Shown: positions 22,058-34,200 of the stretch, one piece after another | Numbering within the stretch: the first letter of the stretch is position 1 | How the letters are laid out: every line of letters starts with the position of its first letter | NCBI GenBank assembly: GCA_037013495.1 | Contig: CM072812.1 | Span: forward strand, 79,219,840 to 79,283,839 | DNA from: Hippophae tibetana | Lineage: Eukaryota > Streptophyta > Magnoliopsida > Rosales > Elaeagnaceae | DNA: 64,000 nt | Reading direction: 5' to 3' | Position numbers and translations under genes: made by a program | Notes under the pieces: model-generated | Seen by the model: the letters and a program-made list of their open reading frames with translations, nothing else | What the model was told of the DNA's origin: nothing | The model's database searches: none

Positions 22058-24400
22058 GAAGATGACTTAAGGATGTTTGTTCCCATAAATAAAACATCGA
22101 CATACACCCAAACCTAAACGAAACACTTAAACCAAGTGCATCCATCTTATGCACTTCATTCATCTTCATGTATAAACTTATACACTCTATCACTATGAGA
22201 CATAAAGGTCTCAGCACCATTGCACATAAACACTTATGGAGCTCAAAGACTTCACTCTACACCTATAACCTGCACATACGAAACAAAGACACCTTCTATA
22301 AAGGTATCGTATAGAAATAGTGTATAGTCAAAGTATATACTATTATGTTACCCCTACACTGGTGAACATCGAAAGGCAAACAACACACAAAAAGTATACA
22401 ACTCCCTCTGATTTTATGCAACACTCCCCTTGAATGCATGCAAGTCAGACAACAATATGCTCACAACTAGGAATGGACACGCGGTCAGGTAGGGATGGTT
22501 TTTGATATAACTATCCCCAAAATTGAAGTGATAAATGCGTACCCAAAACCATCTAAAAACTATTACAATTTTGGGATGGATTTTATCCGCAGTAATGGGG
22601 CGAGATGGATAATAAATAATACCCAAAATTAAGCCAATTTTTTCCAAACTCATTAAAAAGATTTAATATAAAATTAATGAACACAAGATTGAGGTGTGTT
22701 AGTGGTATTAAGCATTAATATATGAGTAAGAGATTCAAGGATTGAATATTTGAAAATTAAATTTTTTATTGATTTAATAATTATATAAATTAATTAAATA
22801 AATATAATATATATCGAGTTCGAGCAGGGACATATATTAGTATTATTGTACTCGTCATATAACTGCTACTTCTTGATCGGGTAATGCTCAAAATTGTCCT
22901 CATTTCAAAAATTAATTGGATAAAAACTGAATCAACGATGCGGATAATCACGGATATCCAAAATAGTAGTTAAAATACCTATTCCTACTCATAACACAAA
23001 CAGTACACAATAGCAACAAATATATAGTTATGCACAGAAACTTCTTCCCTTTTTTGGCATAAAAAATTAAAGAAATACTTCTATATGAGGGAGAAAAGGA
23101 ACAAAGCATGAAATAAAAAAGGAGTAAGTTAAGCAAGTTCAAAAAACAAGAGTGCCCTTAGATTAAACAATGTATTTAACGTAAACAATCATGTTTCCAT
23201 CAATCTATGATGCATTCAAATTAGAGTATGACTAAAAACTTGAAGATATGCAATGTGTGTGTTATGCAAAACTTGTCTACTCTATTTTCCATTAAGATAT
23301 GCTTATGCGAGCCAAGCAAATAGAAATATAGACTCATATGAACCAAACTTCACAAGTACACTTTTAGTCTCTCTCTCCACTAATGTAGATGTCAACCAAG
23401 AAGAAATCAAGAGATCTTTAAAGGCTTGTAATGAAAGGATGTGGTTTGGAAAGATGAGAAGAGACGTTTAGGTTTGAGCACACCTTAATCAACAACAAAA
23501 AAATACTTTAAGAAATAAGCCCACAACTATAAGAGTAAATTTATAAACTTAGGATCTTTTCCTTTTACTTCTCAATTTTTATACAATTACATTTCCAAAA
23601 CATAAGATATTTTTCCTATATATTTTAGCATTCATTTACTCATACCCTTACTTTTATTTTTATTTTTCTTTCCTTTTCCTTTTCCTTTCCTTTCCTTTTC
23701 TTTCTTTTTCTTTACATATGAGGGTAAAATAGACAATCCTAAAATAATTATGTTTAATAAGTAACATAAATTAAAACTCAATTGAAGGTGTGCATGGTAA
23801 GTGAGATTTGTTATTTGTGCTAAACCAGCATGTGCAAAGAAATGAAGGAAGAACCAAAAGGCTTAAGTGGGGAAAGTATGGATAAGAAAACATTGGTGGT
23901 AGAAAAATATAATACGAATCAAAAATGACCTAAATCTTTTTTATATCCAAGCAATACTTAGGATTTTGCCTCAATAGATGCTAAAGTAAATTTTAGAGCT
24001 TGTTAGAGACATACAAATCATCAAAGCAAGAAATCCACATAAATATTTGAAAATAACCATATAAATTGGCAACGTTATTGCATGTGTATAGGAAAATGTT
24101 ATTTTTAAATTCAACATAAGAATTTATGTCATACATACTCTCGGGGAATACACATGTCAAAACAACCAAATTGCAATTTAACTTGAAAGCAAGTCACCCA
24201 TAAAACAACAATAATCCTTCAAAAAAATTCATTTCATAAGTAGATAAAAGAATGAATGTCTAGCATTAAGAAGTCACACATATAAGAAAAGAGAAAATAT
24301 CATAGAACAAAATAGCATGCAAAACTCTTCAAACTCATAAAAATATGAAGAATATAAGAGCAAATCTCTCAAAGTGAGATACAAACACCAATAGCATTTT
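22058..24400 (-). other. Sirevirus-like 3' internal region, no gene recognised
   Basis: Between RNase H and the 3' LTR. The plus strand has a pyrimidine run at 23655-23715 (repeats of ttttcctttcc), i.e. a purine-rich tract on the element's coding strand. Some of 22470-22960 is decayed low-complexity sequence. Sireviruses may carry an envelope-like gene here, but no open frame or transmembrane protein is recognisable. Confidence 0.5.
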
Positions 24401-26479
24401 TAAGTGATTCAAACCTTTGAAAGTCTAGAGGTTTAGTAAAAATATCAGTAAGTTTGCGATAAATAATGATATTGTGTAGAGTCAAAGTATTTTATTCAAG
24501 AATATATCTTATAAGATGATAACGATCATCAATATGTTTGGTTCTCAAATGTGGAATTGGATTTTTTAAAATACATATAACACTAGTGTTGTCACAATGC
24601 AAAAGAAATTTTTAACCATGATGTGGTAGTCAAATAACATTTGTTTCATCCAAAGTAATTGTAAGCAACACAATCCATAAGCAATATATTTAGCCTCAGT
24701 AGATGAGAGAGAAATTGAACTCTATTTTTTACTATGCCATAAGATCAAGGAATTTCCCAAATAAAAACAACATCCAGACATATACATCTAGCCCAATCAA
24801 TATCAGAGTATCCAACCAACTCTACAGTAGTGTCTCTAGGATACCAAATACCAAATTTTGAATTACCCTTGACATATTTGATGATTTTTTTGAATACCAT
24901 AAGATGTTATTCTTTAAGGTTATCTTGGTATCTAGCACATATTCCAACACTGAAGGAGATGTCAGGGAAAATTACAGTCAGATACATAAGACTCCCAATC
25001 ATACTCATATACAAAGTTTACTCAACATCCTTGCCTGAAGAGCCTTGATAAAGTTTCAAAGCAATACTTATATGGGTTTGAGCAAGAAAGGTAGTATCTA
25101 AACCAAATAAAATCCTTGGTGAATGTAGCTTGAGATAATAAGATCTCATCCTTCATTTGTTTGACTTGAAATCCAAGAAAGAACTTTAGTTCTCTAACTA
25201 AACTCATCTCAAACTTACTTTGGATGGTGGCTACGAATTTTTAAGCTATATTATCTTTAGTGGATCAAGAAATGATGTCATCAACATAGACTTGAGTCAC
25301 AACAACCTCTTCTTGAATTTTTGAGATAAATAAAGTCTTGTCACAACATCATTTCAGAAAACTGTTATTGAGAAAAAAACAAGGTGAAATAATCATACCA
25401 AGCACGTGGAGCTTGCTTCAACCCATATAACACTTTCTTTAGTCTCATTACATTGTTTGAAAAGAGCGTCTTCAAAAACTTTTGATTGTTCCATATAAAC
25501 CTCTTCTTTGATTATTCCATTTAGAAAAGCACTTTGATGTCCATCTAATGCAGCTTAAACCTAAAGAAACAAACAAGACTAAGAAGTAGTCTAACAAACT
25601 TAAGATGTGCAACAAGGTTGAAGGTTTCATCAAATTCTATCCCTTCAATTTGGGTATACCCTTGTGCAATAAGGTAGGAATTATTTTGAGCGATGATCCC
25701 ATTTTCATCTTTCCTATTTTTATACAGCAAGCGAGTACCAATGATATGTTTGTTAGAAGGCTTAGAAACCAAGTACCAGACATCATTTCACTAAATTGAT
25801 TAAGTTCCTATTGTATAGAGTTCACCAATATATGTCTTGTAGGGCTTCCTTAACATTTTTAGCATGGATGGTATATATGAAACACATATAGTTCAAGGTT
25901 TCCTATAGCTGACGTCTTGTCTTAACTCTACCTTCTTTATTACCTATAATAGTATATGTATAATGGGCATTCTTAGCCCATTTAGGAAGGAAATAATTCT
26001 CTTATTCATCTTTTTTTTTCTTTAGTGGTTCTAAAGGAATCAACAGGAGTAGTGGAGGGTACCTCAAAATTATATGTAACACTTTTAGGAGTGCTCTAAA
26101 CTTTAAATATTTCATTATCATTGGATTCAAAAAGTTTGGTTTCTTCGTAACCATCTATTACGACATTGATTGATTATATAATAGTTGAAGTTCTCAGGTT
26201 GTAGACACTATAAGTATGGCTGTTATGGAGTATCCAATGAAAATTCCTTAGTCACTCTTAGCCTCTAACTTATCATGATTTTCTTTATCCTTGAAAATAT
26301 AACATGTACTCCCAAACGCACAAAGGTGTTTAAAATTTGGTATTTTTCCATGCATGAGTTCATATGAAGACTAACATGTGTCGAGCCTAAGAAAGCAACA
26401 GTTTAAAGTATAACAAGTAGTGTTGACAGCTCTAGCCCAAAAGTGTTTTGCTAAGTTTTTACTTGCCAACAAAGCTCTA
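24400..26479 (-). pseudogene. Sirevirus-like integrase end, RT and RNase H
   Basis: Minus strand, high to low coordinates. ALLASKNLAKHFWARAVNT (about 26410-26478) is the integrase C-terminal part. 25545-25772 is the RT start (HIIGTRLLYKNRKDENGII, then AQGYTQIEGIEFDETF). YVDDII lies near 25273-25290 and is followed by a stop. 25022-25207 reads ELKFFLGFQVKQMKDEI. RNase H with SLSSTEAKYIA lies near 24640-24700. Many in-frame stops and shifts. Confidence 0.8.
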
Positions 26480-26484
26480 TCCAT

Positions 26485-28270
26485 TGATGAGTGCTTAAAA
26501 AGTACTAAAATTACCATGATTTAATATACTTTAATTGATTAAAAATATTTATATTTATATGATTTTATCATATTTTATATAATTTTGTCTTTTCGAAATC
26601 ATGGGTATTTTTATTGTTTTTTCAAGTATTTTTGCTTTAAAAATATTTTAAAAACTCGAAGAATAATACAGGAGGCAATACATCAAAAATATGTTGAAAA
26701 ATAAAGAGGAAAAGTAAAAAAAATGGCAAAATGGACAAAATTGTCCAACCGGGCGTGCATCACACCGAAAGTCCGTGCACAGACGTGCCCATTAACACCA
26801 CAAGTCCAGGAACAATTGCACCCATTCATGCTAAAATTCTATGCATGTCAGCGGCTATGTTAGCACCTATTCACGTTGCGAATCCTGCCCAATCACACGC
26901 GTCAACGTACCACACGATGCCAACCTGTCCAATACACATATATCATCATTTTTGAGATATTTTTTTCACTTTTTAGCCTTTTCCTCATCTATAAAAAGTA
27001 TTTTCCCCCATTGTAAAAATCACACCTTAAGACACAATTTTCTCAACTCTTTATCTCTCTAGCTTTCTCGCTCTAAAAAGGTTTTTTAGTTTTTAGTTTT
27101 AAAGATCATCTCTTTTTAAGAAGAACTAGCTATGCTTTTATAAATTTTTAGTTTTTTTATCCAATAAATGGAAATGAAAATCTTTGGAGGTTTTCGAGGA
27201 ACATAATTAATATCAAAGTGTTGTATGGATTCTTTTGAGGTATAATTTTAAAATGAATTATTTATAGTTATTTTTATGTTTTATTCTTATATGTTATATT
27301 TATTTTTTTTGTGATTAAATTTAACATGGCTAGCTCTTTATAAAAATGATATAATAATAACGTTGTTATGCTTGCAAAATATTAAATAGGTAAAATATTT
27401 TTATAAAATAAATTAATTTTTTTATTTAAGATTTTATATTAAGAATGTTAGAGAAAAATATATTATTTTTCATTACAAACTTAAATCTTAAAATTATATT
27501 TTAAGGTTTAATTTAGAGTTGTGTTCTTTTATTTGTTAGCAATCTAGCCCAGTAGTTAGAGTGAAACTCTATTTCAAAAGTTTTTATAAGAACTATTATT
27601 CGAAAATGTATTGACAATATATTTTCAGTAATGGTTTTAAAACTTCAAAGTTAGTACTCGGACAGTTAAATTATTAAGTTTAATTTGGACACCTTGAATA
27701 AAGTTTAAAATGTCTAACCCTACCAAATGTGGCATTTAAATGGTTCATTTTCAATCTCTTAGAAAAAAGAAATTAATTTAATTAACCAAATTAATTATCA
27801 AACTCACCTATAAGTGTTAATTGATTTATTTAATTAATAAAGAATATCTAACCACACCAAATGTGATATTTATATAAAAAGGAGAAAATCAATAAATATC
27901 AATTTATACCTTTAATCACCTAAATAATATGAGCAAACATAATTAATTTAATTATTATATCCATAAATACTCCATTATTATAAATGATAAAAATTTGCAT
28001 AAATGTTTATTGAATCCATATCTATGTTTATTTTTATGTTATTAGATTAGGAAACACAAAAACCAAAATATTGTGATAGAATGTTTATGATTTAATTTTG
28101 TTTTTAAGAATTTGAGTAATAAATTAAAAACCACATACATTCCTTCCTTAGATTTACCTTAGGAGTATACTTCTCATTTTTTTTTAAAAATGATTCGTGG
28201 ACTTGCGAGAGTTTTACAAATATAAAACCATAAGTATTTGCAAGATCGGCATTATTGGTCTTGTTCATCA
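26485..28270 (-). mobile_element. solo LTR 2 (1786 bp) inside integrase
   Basis: Read on the minus strand it starts tgatgaacaagacc and ends gcactcatca. The flanks are tccat and accat (26480-26484, 28271-28275), a 5-bp duplication with one difference. The split integrase frame resumes across it: a frame ending KNRVIQEMV on one side and ALLASKNLAK on the other. It contains actctcgcaagtccacgaat, a hallmark of the same LTR class as solo LTRs 1, 3 and 4, and a GC-rich patch at 26740-26960. Confidence 0.8.
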
Positions 28271-28275
28271 ACCAT

Positions 28276-29541
28276 CTCTTGGATAACCCTGTTCTTCCTT
28301 TCAATAATTCCATTTTGTTGAGGGATCTTGGAAGCAGAGAACTCATGTTGAATTCCCATCACAAAAGCACTAAATTTAGAGTTCTTGAATTCTTTTCAAT
28401 GGCCGCTTTTGATTTTTATTGTTGTTGTTCTAATGGATTCAAATTTTTTTCGTTTTGTAGCTTAATGCACAAGGATTTTAACTTATCAAAGCCTTCAATT
28501 TTTTCTCTTAGAAATAGAACCCAGATGTATCTTGAGAAATCATCAAAAATACCTAGAATTTACTCTCTCTCACCAATACTTGTGGTTTGAAAAGGACACA
28601 TCAAATCTATATGGATAATTTGGAGAGGTCATGTCATATATAAGTGTTGGTTCTTCTTATATTGGCTTTTGCTTTTTTTTTTCTCATATAATAGGTACCA
28701 TAAATGTGCTTAAGAATGGAGGAAATAGATGGGAAATCTCGAATGACTTTGAGATTTGATATTTTCTTCAACAATTTATAGTTGACATGTCCCAGATATT
28801 AATACCATAATTCTTTGGTCCTCAAACTTAGCTTGTTACACACAACTTCGGAAGGTATTCCTACACTGTAACTATTATCCATAGATTTGGTACCTCTGAC
28901 CAAAGTTTACCCAACTAATCATATATTATACTGTATGTTTAAGTAAACTTAATAGTGTATTTGTTATCATAAATTTGGCTAATGCTAATAAGGTTAGCCT
29001 TGAGTCATTCCACGTAAAGTACATCCTTGAGCTCATGAATACTAGGGGAATTGATAGATATTCTACCAAAAACTAATGCCTTATTACGACTAACAAACGT
29101 AACAGATTCATCATTGGTGAGACTTAAATTGGTAAAGAAAGACTTATTATCGGTGATATATCTAGGCAACCACTATTAAAATACCAATAACTAGAAACCA
29201 ATGCCTTCAAGGCAATATGAAGCATATTGCAATTGAAATATTGATAATATGTACCAATACTGAGATAGGATTTAAACTTAGTCAAAATCAACATTGTATC
29301 ATTATATAAGGTTATAGCTTCACTAGTCAATGTGATAGAAAGTTTAAGTTCCTCCACATGACTTAACATATCCTCGTCATAAATAGGAGTCTTTTTCAAA
29401 GTTGGAGGAGGTAAAGAACCTAATTTGAAAGAAATAGTTGAGATATACAAGCTTTGTGTACTCATAACATCATTAATGGAACCATCATATGAAATCTTAA
29501 TGATAGAAGAATGTTTTTGAACAATAGCTCAAATAAAGAAG
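28276..29541 (-). pseudogene. Sirevirus-like protease and integrase core
   Basis: Near 29155-29180 the minus strand reads WYFNSGC, the aspartic-protease site of copia elements with Asp changed to Asn. Nearby are SLTNDESVTF-like and YVEWLKANLISISQ-like blocks of the pre-integrase region (other frames). At 28276-28350 it reads FSASKIPQQNGIIERKN, the conserved end of the integrase catalytic core. Stops and frameshifts are present throughout. Confidence 0.75.
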
Positions 29542-31369
29542 TGTTGTCTCTTTAAGAGAACACGAATGTTCAAGTATACATGGTCACAAGTAATAAGTGA
29601 TTAAGTAAAATATTGTTCCCATGGAGATTTGTTACTAATATTTGTTAAGTACTAAAATTGTTTCAATCTAATTTTATCCAAGCAATCGAAAGTTTTGATG
29701 ATGTTTAACTAAACTTTTTTTTTATAATAATAAATAAGAAAATTCTAGGATTGTAGTTTCACCAAATTAATCCACTTGAGTCATATTATTTTCTCTTGAA
29801 TTATGTTCTCGTATTTAATTTGTCAACCAAGAACTCCTAATTTATCCATATGTCTCTTCCGATAACAAATAGACACATCTCGCTAAAATAATTTACTATA
29901 TTCCTATGAGAATTAAATTCACCAAGATTCATTAAGTTCAAAGTTCTCAAATAGCTACACATACAATAAAAGTATATTCTTATCTCTTATATATATATAT
30001 ATATATGTTACTCTATCCACGAGAAACACACTCTTTTCCAAGTTTATTTAAGTGTCACAGATCAATTAATTAATCTTCCAACAATCAAAAGCATTAAGCA
30101 TAGATAAAATAAACAACTTAAACATCTCATAAATCATTCAAAAATAATTAATCCAAGCTTCATAATATAAGTTACATGGAAACCCTAGAACAATTAAATT
30201 ATTTCATAGTAAATATTAAAACTTACAATACGAAAATATTAAAACATTTAAGGAATATTAGATGAAGAACAAAAAAAAGAATTAAAAGTGTTTCATCTCT
30301 ACTCTCTAATTTTTCTCCTACGTAGAAGCCAAAAATGGCTTCTACTTGTTCCACCGTCCAACTCTCTTGTATCATAATAAGCACATATTTATAGTTTCAG
30401 CTCTCTAAAAAAAATACATCACAATTTTTTTTACAACACACGTGTAAAGTAGGAGACAAAGAAATACATCGAAAATACTCTTTAAACACGCATGGGAGAT
30501 AGGCGTAAAAAAATAGGCTACACAACGTGCACCATTTCTTACGTTTTTATTTCACAGCACTCATGACATGTGTCAACATCTGATTTGCTGGAAGAATAAC
30601 GAGATACGTGGTAGCTTCGTATTAGGAGGGATGAGAGGGCGCACACACATTATGTGAACCACATCGCACGAGAAATTTGTCCACTGAAATGTGCGCGATA
30701 GCTGGCATCCACTCATGTGGAGCATGGGACTCACATATGATTTGAGTCGTTCATGATTTGATCTAATTGTGGGTAAGGGAGACGCATCTAAGGGAATCAT
30801 CTGCCTAGATAGGTAAGCCTCACTTTGCGTGCCAAATAGTGTGCCAAAACTGGAAACATGTAGAATCGCCTGTGTAGTGTATGCATCTCACTCGCCTGAT
30901 CCCCATCGTTGATGTTTTGATCTGACGATGCATGTGGCGCGTTGAAAATTATGCGCGTAGTGGTCATTTCTACACAGAAAAACAAAAGTTTTGTTAATTG
31001 CATTTAAGCCCTATACTTTAATTCAAATTAAATTTCCAACCTTTGTTATTTGCAATTAAATCTTCTTTAAATTCAAATTAAATTTTAAACTTTTATTATT
31101 TGCAATTAAGCCCTCTTTTAATTCAAATTAAATTTTAAACTTTTGTTATTTGCAATTAACCCTTTTCTAATTCAAATTATATTTTCAATTTTTATTAATT
31201 GCAATTAAGTCTTTTTTCACTTAAAATTCTTTAATTTTCTCTAAAAATATATTCCTTAAGAAAAACAGTAAATATTAATTTAAGAACTTAAAATTAATTA
31301 AAAATATTAAGAACATAACAATTATAATCAATAAATTGGAGAAAATAATTGTAAAGCGTATAGTTATCA
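29542..31369 (+). mobile_element. solo LTR 3 (1828 bp)
   Basis: Starts tgttgtctctttaagagaac and ends tagttatca, flanked by agaag / aggag (29537-29541, 31370-31374), a duplication with one mismatch. Same family as solo LTR 4 at 50679: shared blocks include caagtaataa, cccatggagatttgttacta, and a GC-rich part with gtggtagcttcgtatt and agggcgcac. Its end carries a tandem array of about 51-bp units. Confidence 0.85.
31000..31210 (+). repeat. about 4 tandem 51-bp units at the end of solo LTR 3
   Basis: Units of the form tgcaattaag, then cttttaattcaaattaaatt and ttaaacttttgttattt, repeated about four times with few changes. Solo LTR 4 has only two to three copies of the same unit (about 52200-52340), so the copy number varies inside the family. 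Confidence 0.8.
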
Positions 31370-31374
31370 AGGAG

Positions 31375-32566
31375 GGATGAACGTCTTTAAGTTTTAATAA
31401 CTTGTCAAAACAAGTATTTTCAAAGGATCACTTATTACCAATTTCCATAGTTTATTTTCTCTTGAAGTTACACTATTAACGATGGAGAGTCTTAGCCATT
31501 TCATATATTTTTTTCTTTCTAGAAAGCTATATTCAAGAAGAATGACCTTAGTAGTATCAGCTTCAACATAAGTATGAAGTCTAGTTGGTTCAACATCACA
31601 ATCTTCCAATAATGACTCCATGATAGCCTTTTTATATTCTAAGATGCAAGCTTCTTTCTTAAGTTTGCATATATAATCTGAATTATAAGATGACTTAGAC
31701 GTGCATTGATCTCTAAAAGCATCAGACTCTCTATCCTAAGTCTCCCTCTTAAGCTCACCTATCCTAGCAGGACAATTTTTATTATCACGTAAGAGAATTT
31801 GGAGGGACTTAATATGGTTGTCCAACTTTAATTTCAAATTTTTCACAACTTTATCACTATGCAATGTGAGATTGAGCAATTGATCAAATAAAAACAAATG
31901 TGCTTTATCTTTTTTAGTAATGTTGCTTTGAATCTTGGTCATAACCTTTTTCAACTTGAGATTGTCATTCACAAGTTGGTCATAAGATTCTTGAAGAGAG
32001 AACTATTCATTTTCACTAATGTCAATTCAATAATAGAAACTAGATGGTGTATTCTCAAATTAGGAAGAAATCAGAGTCGAGCATTCAAGAGTGATATGCT
32101 TTGTCTTTTTTGAAAAAGATACACTTGTTTGTGAAATGCACTCATCGTATTTCTTTTCCAAGAAGTTCCAAGCTTCCTTGATAGACGCAAACTTGTCTAT
32201 AAGAGTAGAACCCTCTATAGTAACTAAATTGATAAAGAGGTGTAACCCTTGGTAGTTTAAATTGCTAAGATGAAGTTCTTCTTTATTCTAGACATTGATA
32301 AGTTTGTGTTCGACAACACCAGCCTTAGACATGTGCATAGGACATGTCCAACCATCCACAATCAAAGATCAAATATCGTTGTTGGTAGATCTCAAGTAGG
32401 AACACATTTAAGATCTTCGGTAAAAGTAACATAATCCAATGAGTTTAGGTGGTCCACTAACTAACCCTCTCATATTATCCATTACAAGATATTTGAAAGA
32501 ACTAAACAACTAGAGTAAGGGAAAAGGATCAACACCAAAGTAATTAAGCCCAAACAAAGTGTATCT
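31375..32566 (-). pseudogene. Sirevirus-like gag remnant
   Basis: Minus strand frames give FLEKKYDEC (about 32140-32170), a Gag-like block, and at 31736-31972 a Lys/Leu/Asn-rich stretch (KLKKVMTKIQSNITKKDKAH, then LKLKLDNHIKSLQILL) with coiled-coil character, as found in the extended Gag of Sireviruses. Frames are broken by many stops. Confidence 0.55.
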
Positions 32567-32580
32567 GCTCTAATACCAAT
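32567..32580 (-). other. primer-binding site (tRNA-Met type)
   Basis: Minus-strand attggtattagagc immediately inside the 5' LTR. It differs at one base from the usual tggtatcagagc complement of initiator tRNA-Met. Confidence 0.8.
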
Positions 32581-33759
32581 TGAAAGAGCCAATGACCCGA
32601 TATACAACTAAGGTAAGAAGATACAAACTACTAATAGGCTCACCTCTACAAGAAGCAAAAATGATAACAACATAGAATATAACACTCAACAGTAGTAACA
32701 TTATAATATGGAATCAGTAGATAACATTCCATAACAGATATTATATAATTAGTAGAAAGCAGAAAAATAGTTATCGATTTTGAATTAGAGTTTAAATGAT
32801 AGTATATTGTAGCATACATACTTTAAACTCTGATTGTACTAATACAAGAGTGGATCATGCATAACACACGATATAATGAGATAAATCTACATAGAGATCA
32901 TATCTATGTGGTAATGTCCATGAGTTGTTTAAGATAATCACTCAATAGTAAACAATTTACTAATCAATAAAATAGTTACAACTTTTAAAGAAAAAAACTA
33001 CTACTACCACCTCTATTAGTTGGAACCTTCATCCAAACTCCTATTTTTGCTCATGTTTGCTACTTTTGCAATAAATTGTTTCGACACACAAACTCGACTC
33101 TCCTCCACAACCGACACCACCTGATGTGATGTGATCAGAAACCACATAACAATAATGTATAAAATAAAATAACACAACCCTTGAATACTACTCATATGGA
33201 GACGTACTCACTCACCATATAAAAATAGTTACAATCATTATTCTATGCTCACACAAACGTATCACAATTAATGAAACATGTTCAAAATAATTGGGCAATA
33301 TGGAATTTGAGTCAATACAAATTTTGATAAAGTTTTGATAGGTTTTTTGAATTAATTTGCTATTAATGAAGGGGTATTTATATCACTTTATCTGTCACCT
33401 CGTCTCGCCAACCATCTCACCAAAGGTTATGGCAAGGGTGGTGGCTAGTTTGTTGGTGAAGTGATAAAAAAAAAAAAATTTGTTTGCAAAAAGTTTGAGT
33501 AAAATCTACAAATACTCGTACCCAAATTGGACCAAAAAACCTCGCTCAACCTAGTATGCATACTAAAAACAACTAATATCATGGTGTGTAAAAACATACT
33601 TTTAACCACAATGATCCTAATTATGTGTGTATGTAGTATTGATTCATAGTAATTAACGTTACATAAAGAAAAGTAGAACACTAAATAGAAATAAACAAAC
33701 ACTAATGGAAAGCCAACACAGAGAAATAGAGTACAAATGGGACTTATAATACGATACCA
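32581..33759 (-). repeat. Sirevirus-like 5' LTR
   Basis: Plus strand starts tgaaagagcc next to the primer-binding site and ends at about acgatacca. Paired with 19328-20420 by shared blocks over its whole length. Confidence 0.8.
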
Positions 33760-34200
33760 AATAGAACATGAAACTAGAAACAGCCAAGCCCGCTTAACAA
33801 CTTCCTCACATTTTGTAATGTACACCCACTGTTTCTTAAAAGTAAATTGTTTTTTTCCCAAAAAAAAAAATGCCTAAGTTTTGAGGGACCAACAATAAAG
33901 CTCTATTATCCGAGGCATCTAAATGATGAATAACAACTTGAGGAAAAGCTTTACACCAAGAATCATTAACTAAACCTCTATCACTCCTTTGTTGGTTATT
34001 TGCTTTCCTTCCTCTTTTATTATTTCTAAGTATCGTATTTTTCACAAAACTCAAATCTTGCAAATTAGCATCATAAATAAAATCTCGAAAAAGTAACATG
34101 AAACTTTGTGAACGAATTCGATCACCTATGTTTTTATGCATTTGAAATAATGTCATTAAAGATATGCATTACATCTCAACTTGATATATGTCTAAAGGGA
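33760..34200 (-). pseudogene. LINE ORF2, 5' part: endonuclease end
   Basis: Minus strand 34156-33836 reads GDRIRSQSFMLLFRDFIYDA, then NLQDLSFV and WCKAFPQVVIHHLDASDNRA, the end of the APE-type endonuclease domain of plant LINEs. The following frame (33861-33765) reads FKKQWVYITKCEEVVKRAW, the linker before RT. It stops at the Sirevirus-like LTR, and the matching 3' half lies at 17190-19327. The endonuclease N-terminus was not found, so the LINE is 5' truncated or decayed. Confidence 0.75.

Larger units (their letters stand above)
19328..33759 (-). mobile_element. Sirevirus-like Ty1/copia element with three solo-LTR inserts
   Basis: LTRs 32581-33759 (5') and 19328-20420 (3') share long blocks, for example caacctagtatgcatactaa-like and gggacttataat stretches. 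The 5' LTR is followed on the minus strand by attggtattagagc (32580-32567), a tRNA-Met primer-binding site. Inside, on the minus strand, run Gag, protease, integrase, RT and RNase H in copia order. Without the nested LTRs the element is about 9.2 kb, within the usual range for Sireviruses. Placement in that lineage rests on the remembered style of Gag, integrase and RT motifs and is tentative. Target-site duplication was not certain (atacg versus aatag). Confidence 0.75.

Noticed and set aside
27535..27575. Possible tRNA-like stretch (agcccagtagttagagtg)
   Set aside because: No acceptor stem or cloverleaf could be formed by eye. It lies inside a solo LTR.
19323..33764. Target-site duplication of the Sirevirus-like element
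   Set aside because: atacg and aatag match only if an offset is allowed, so it was not counted as evidence.
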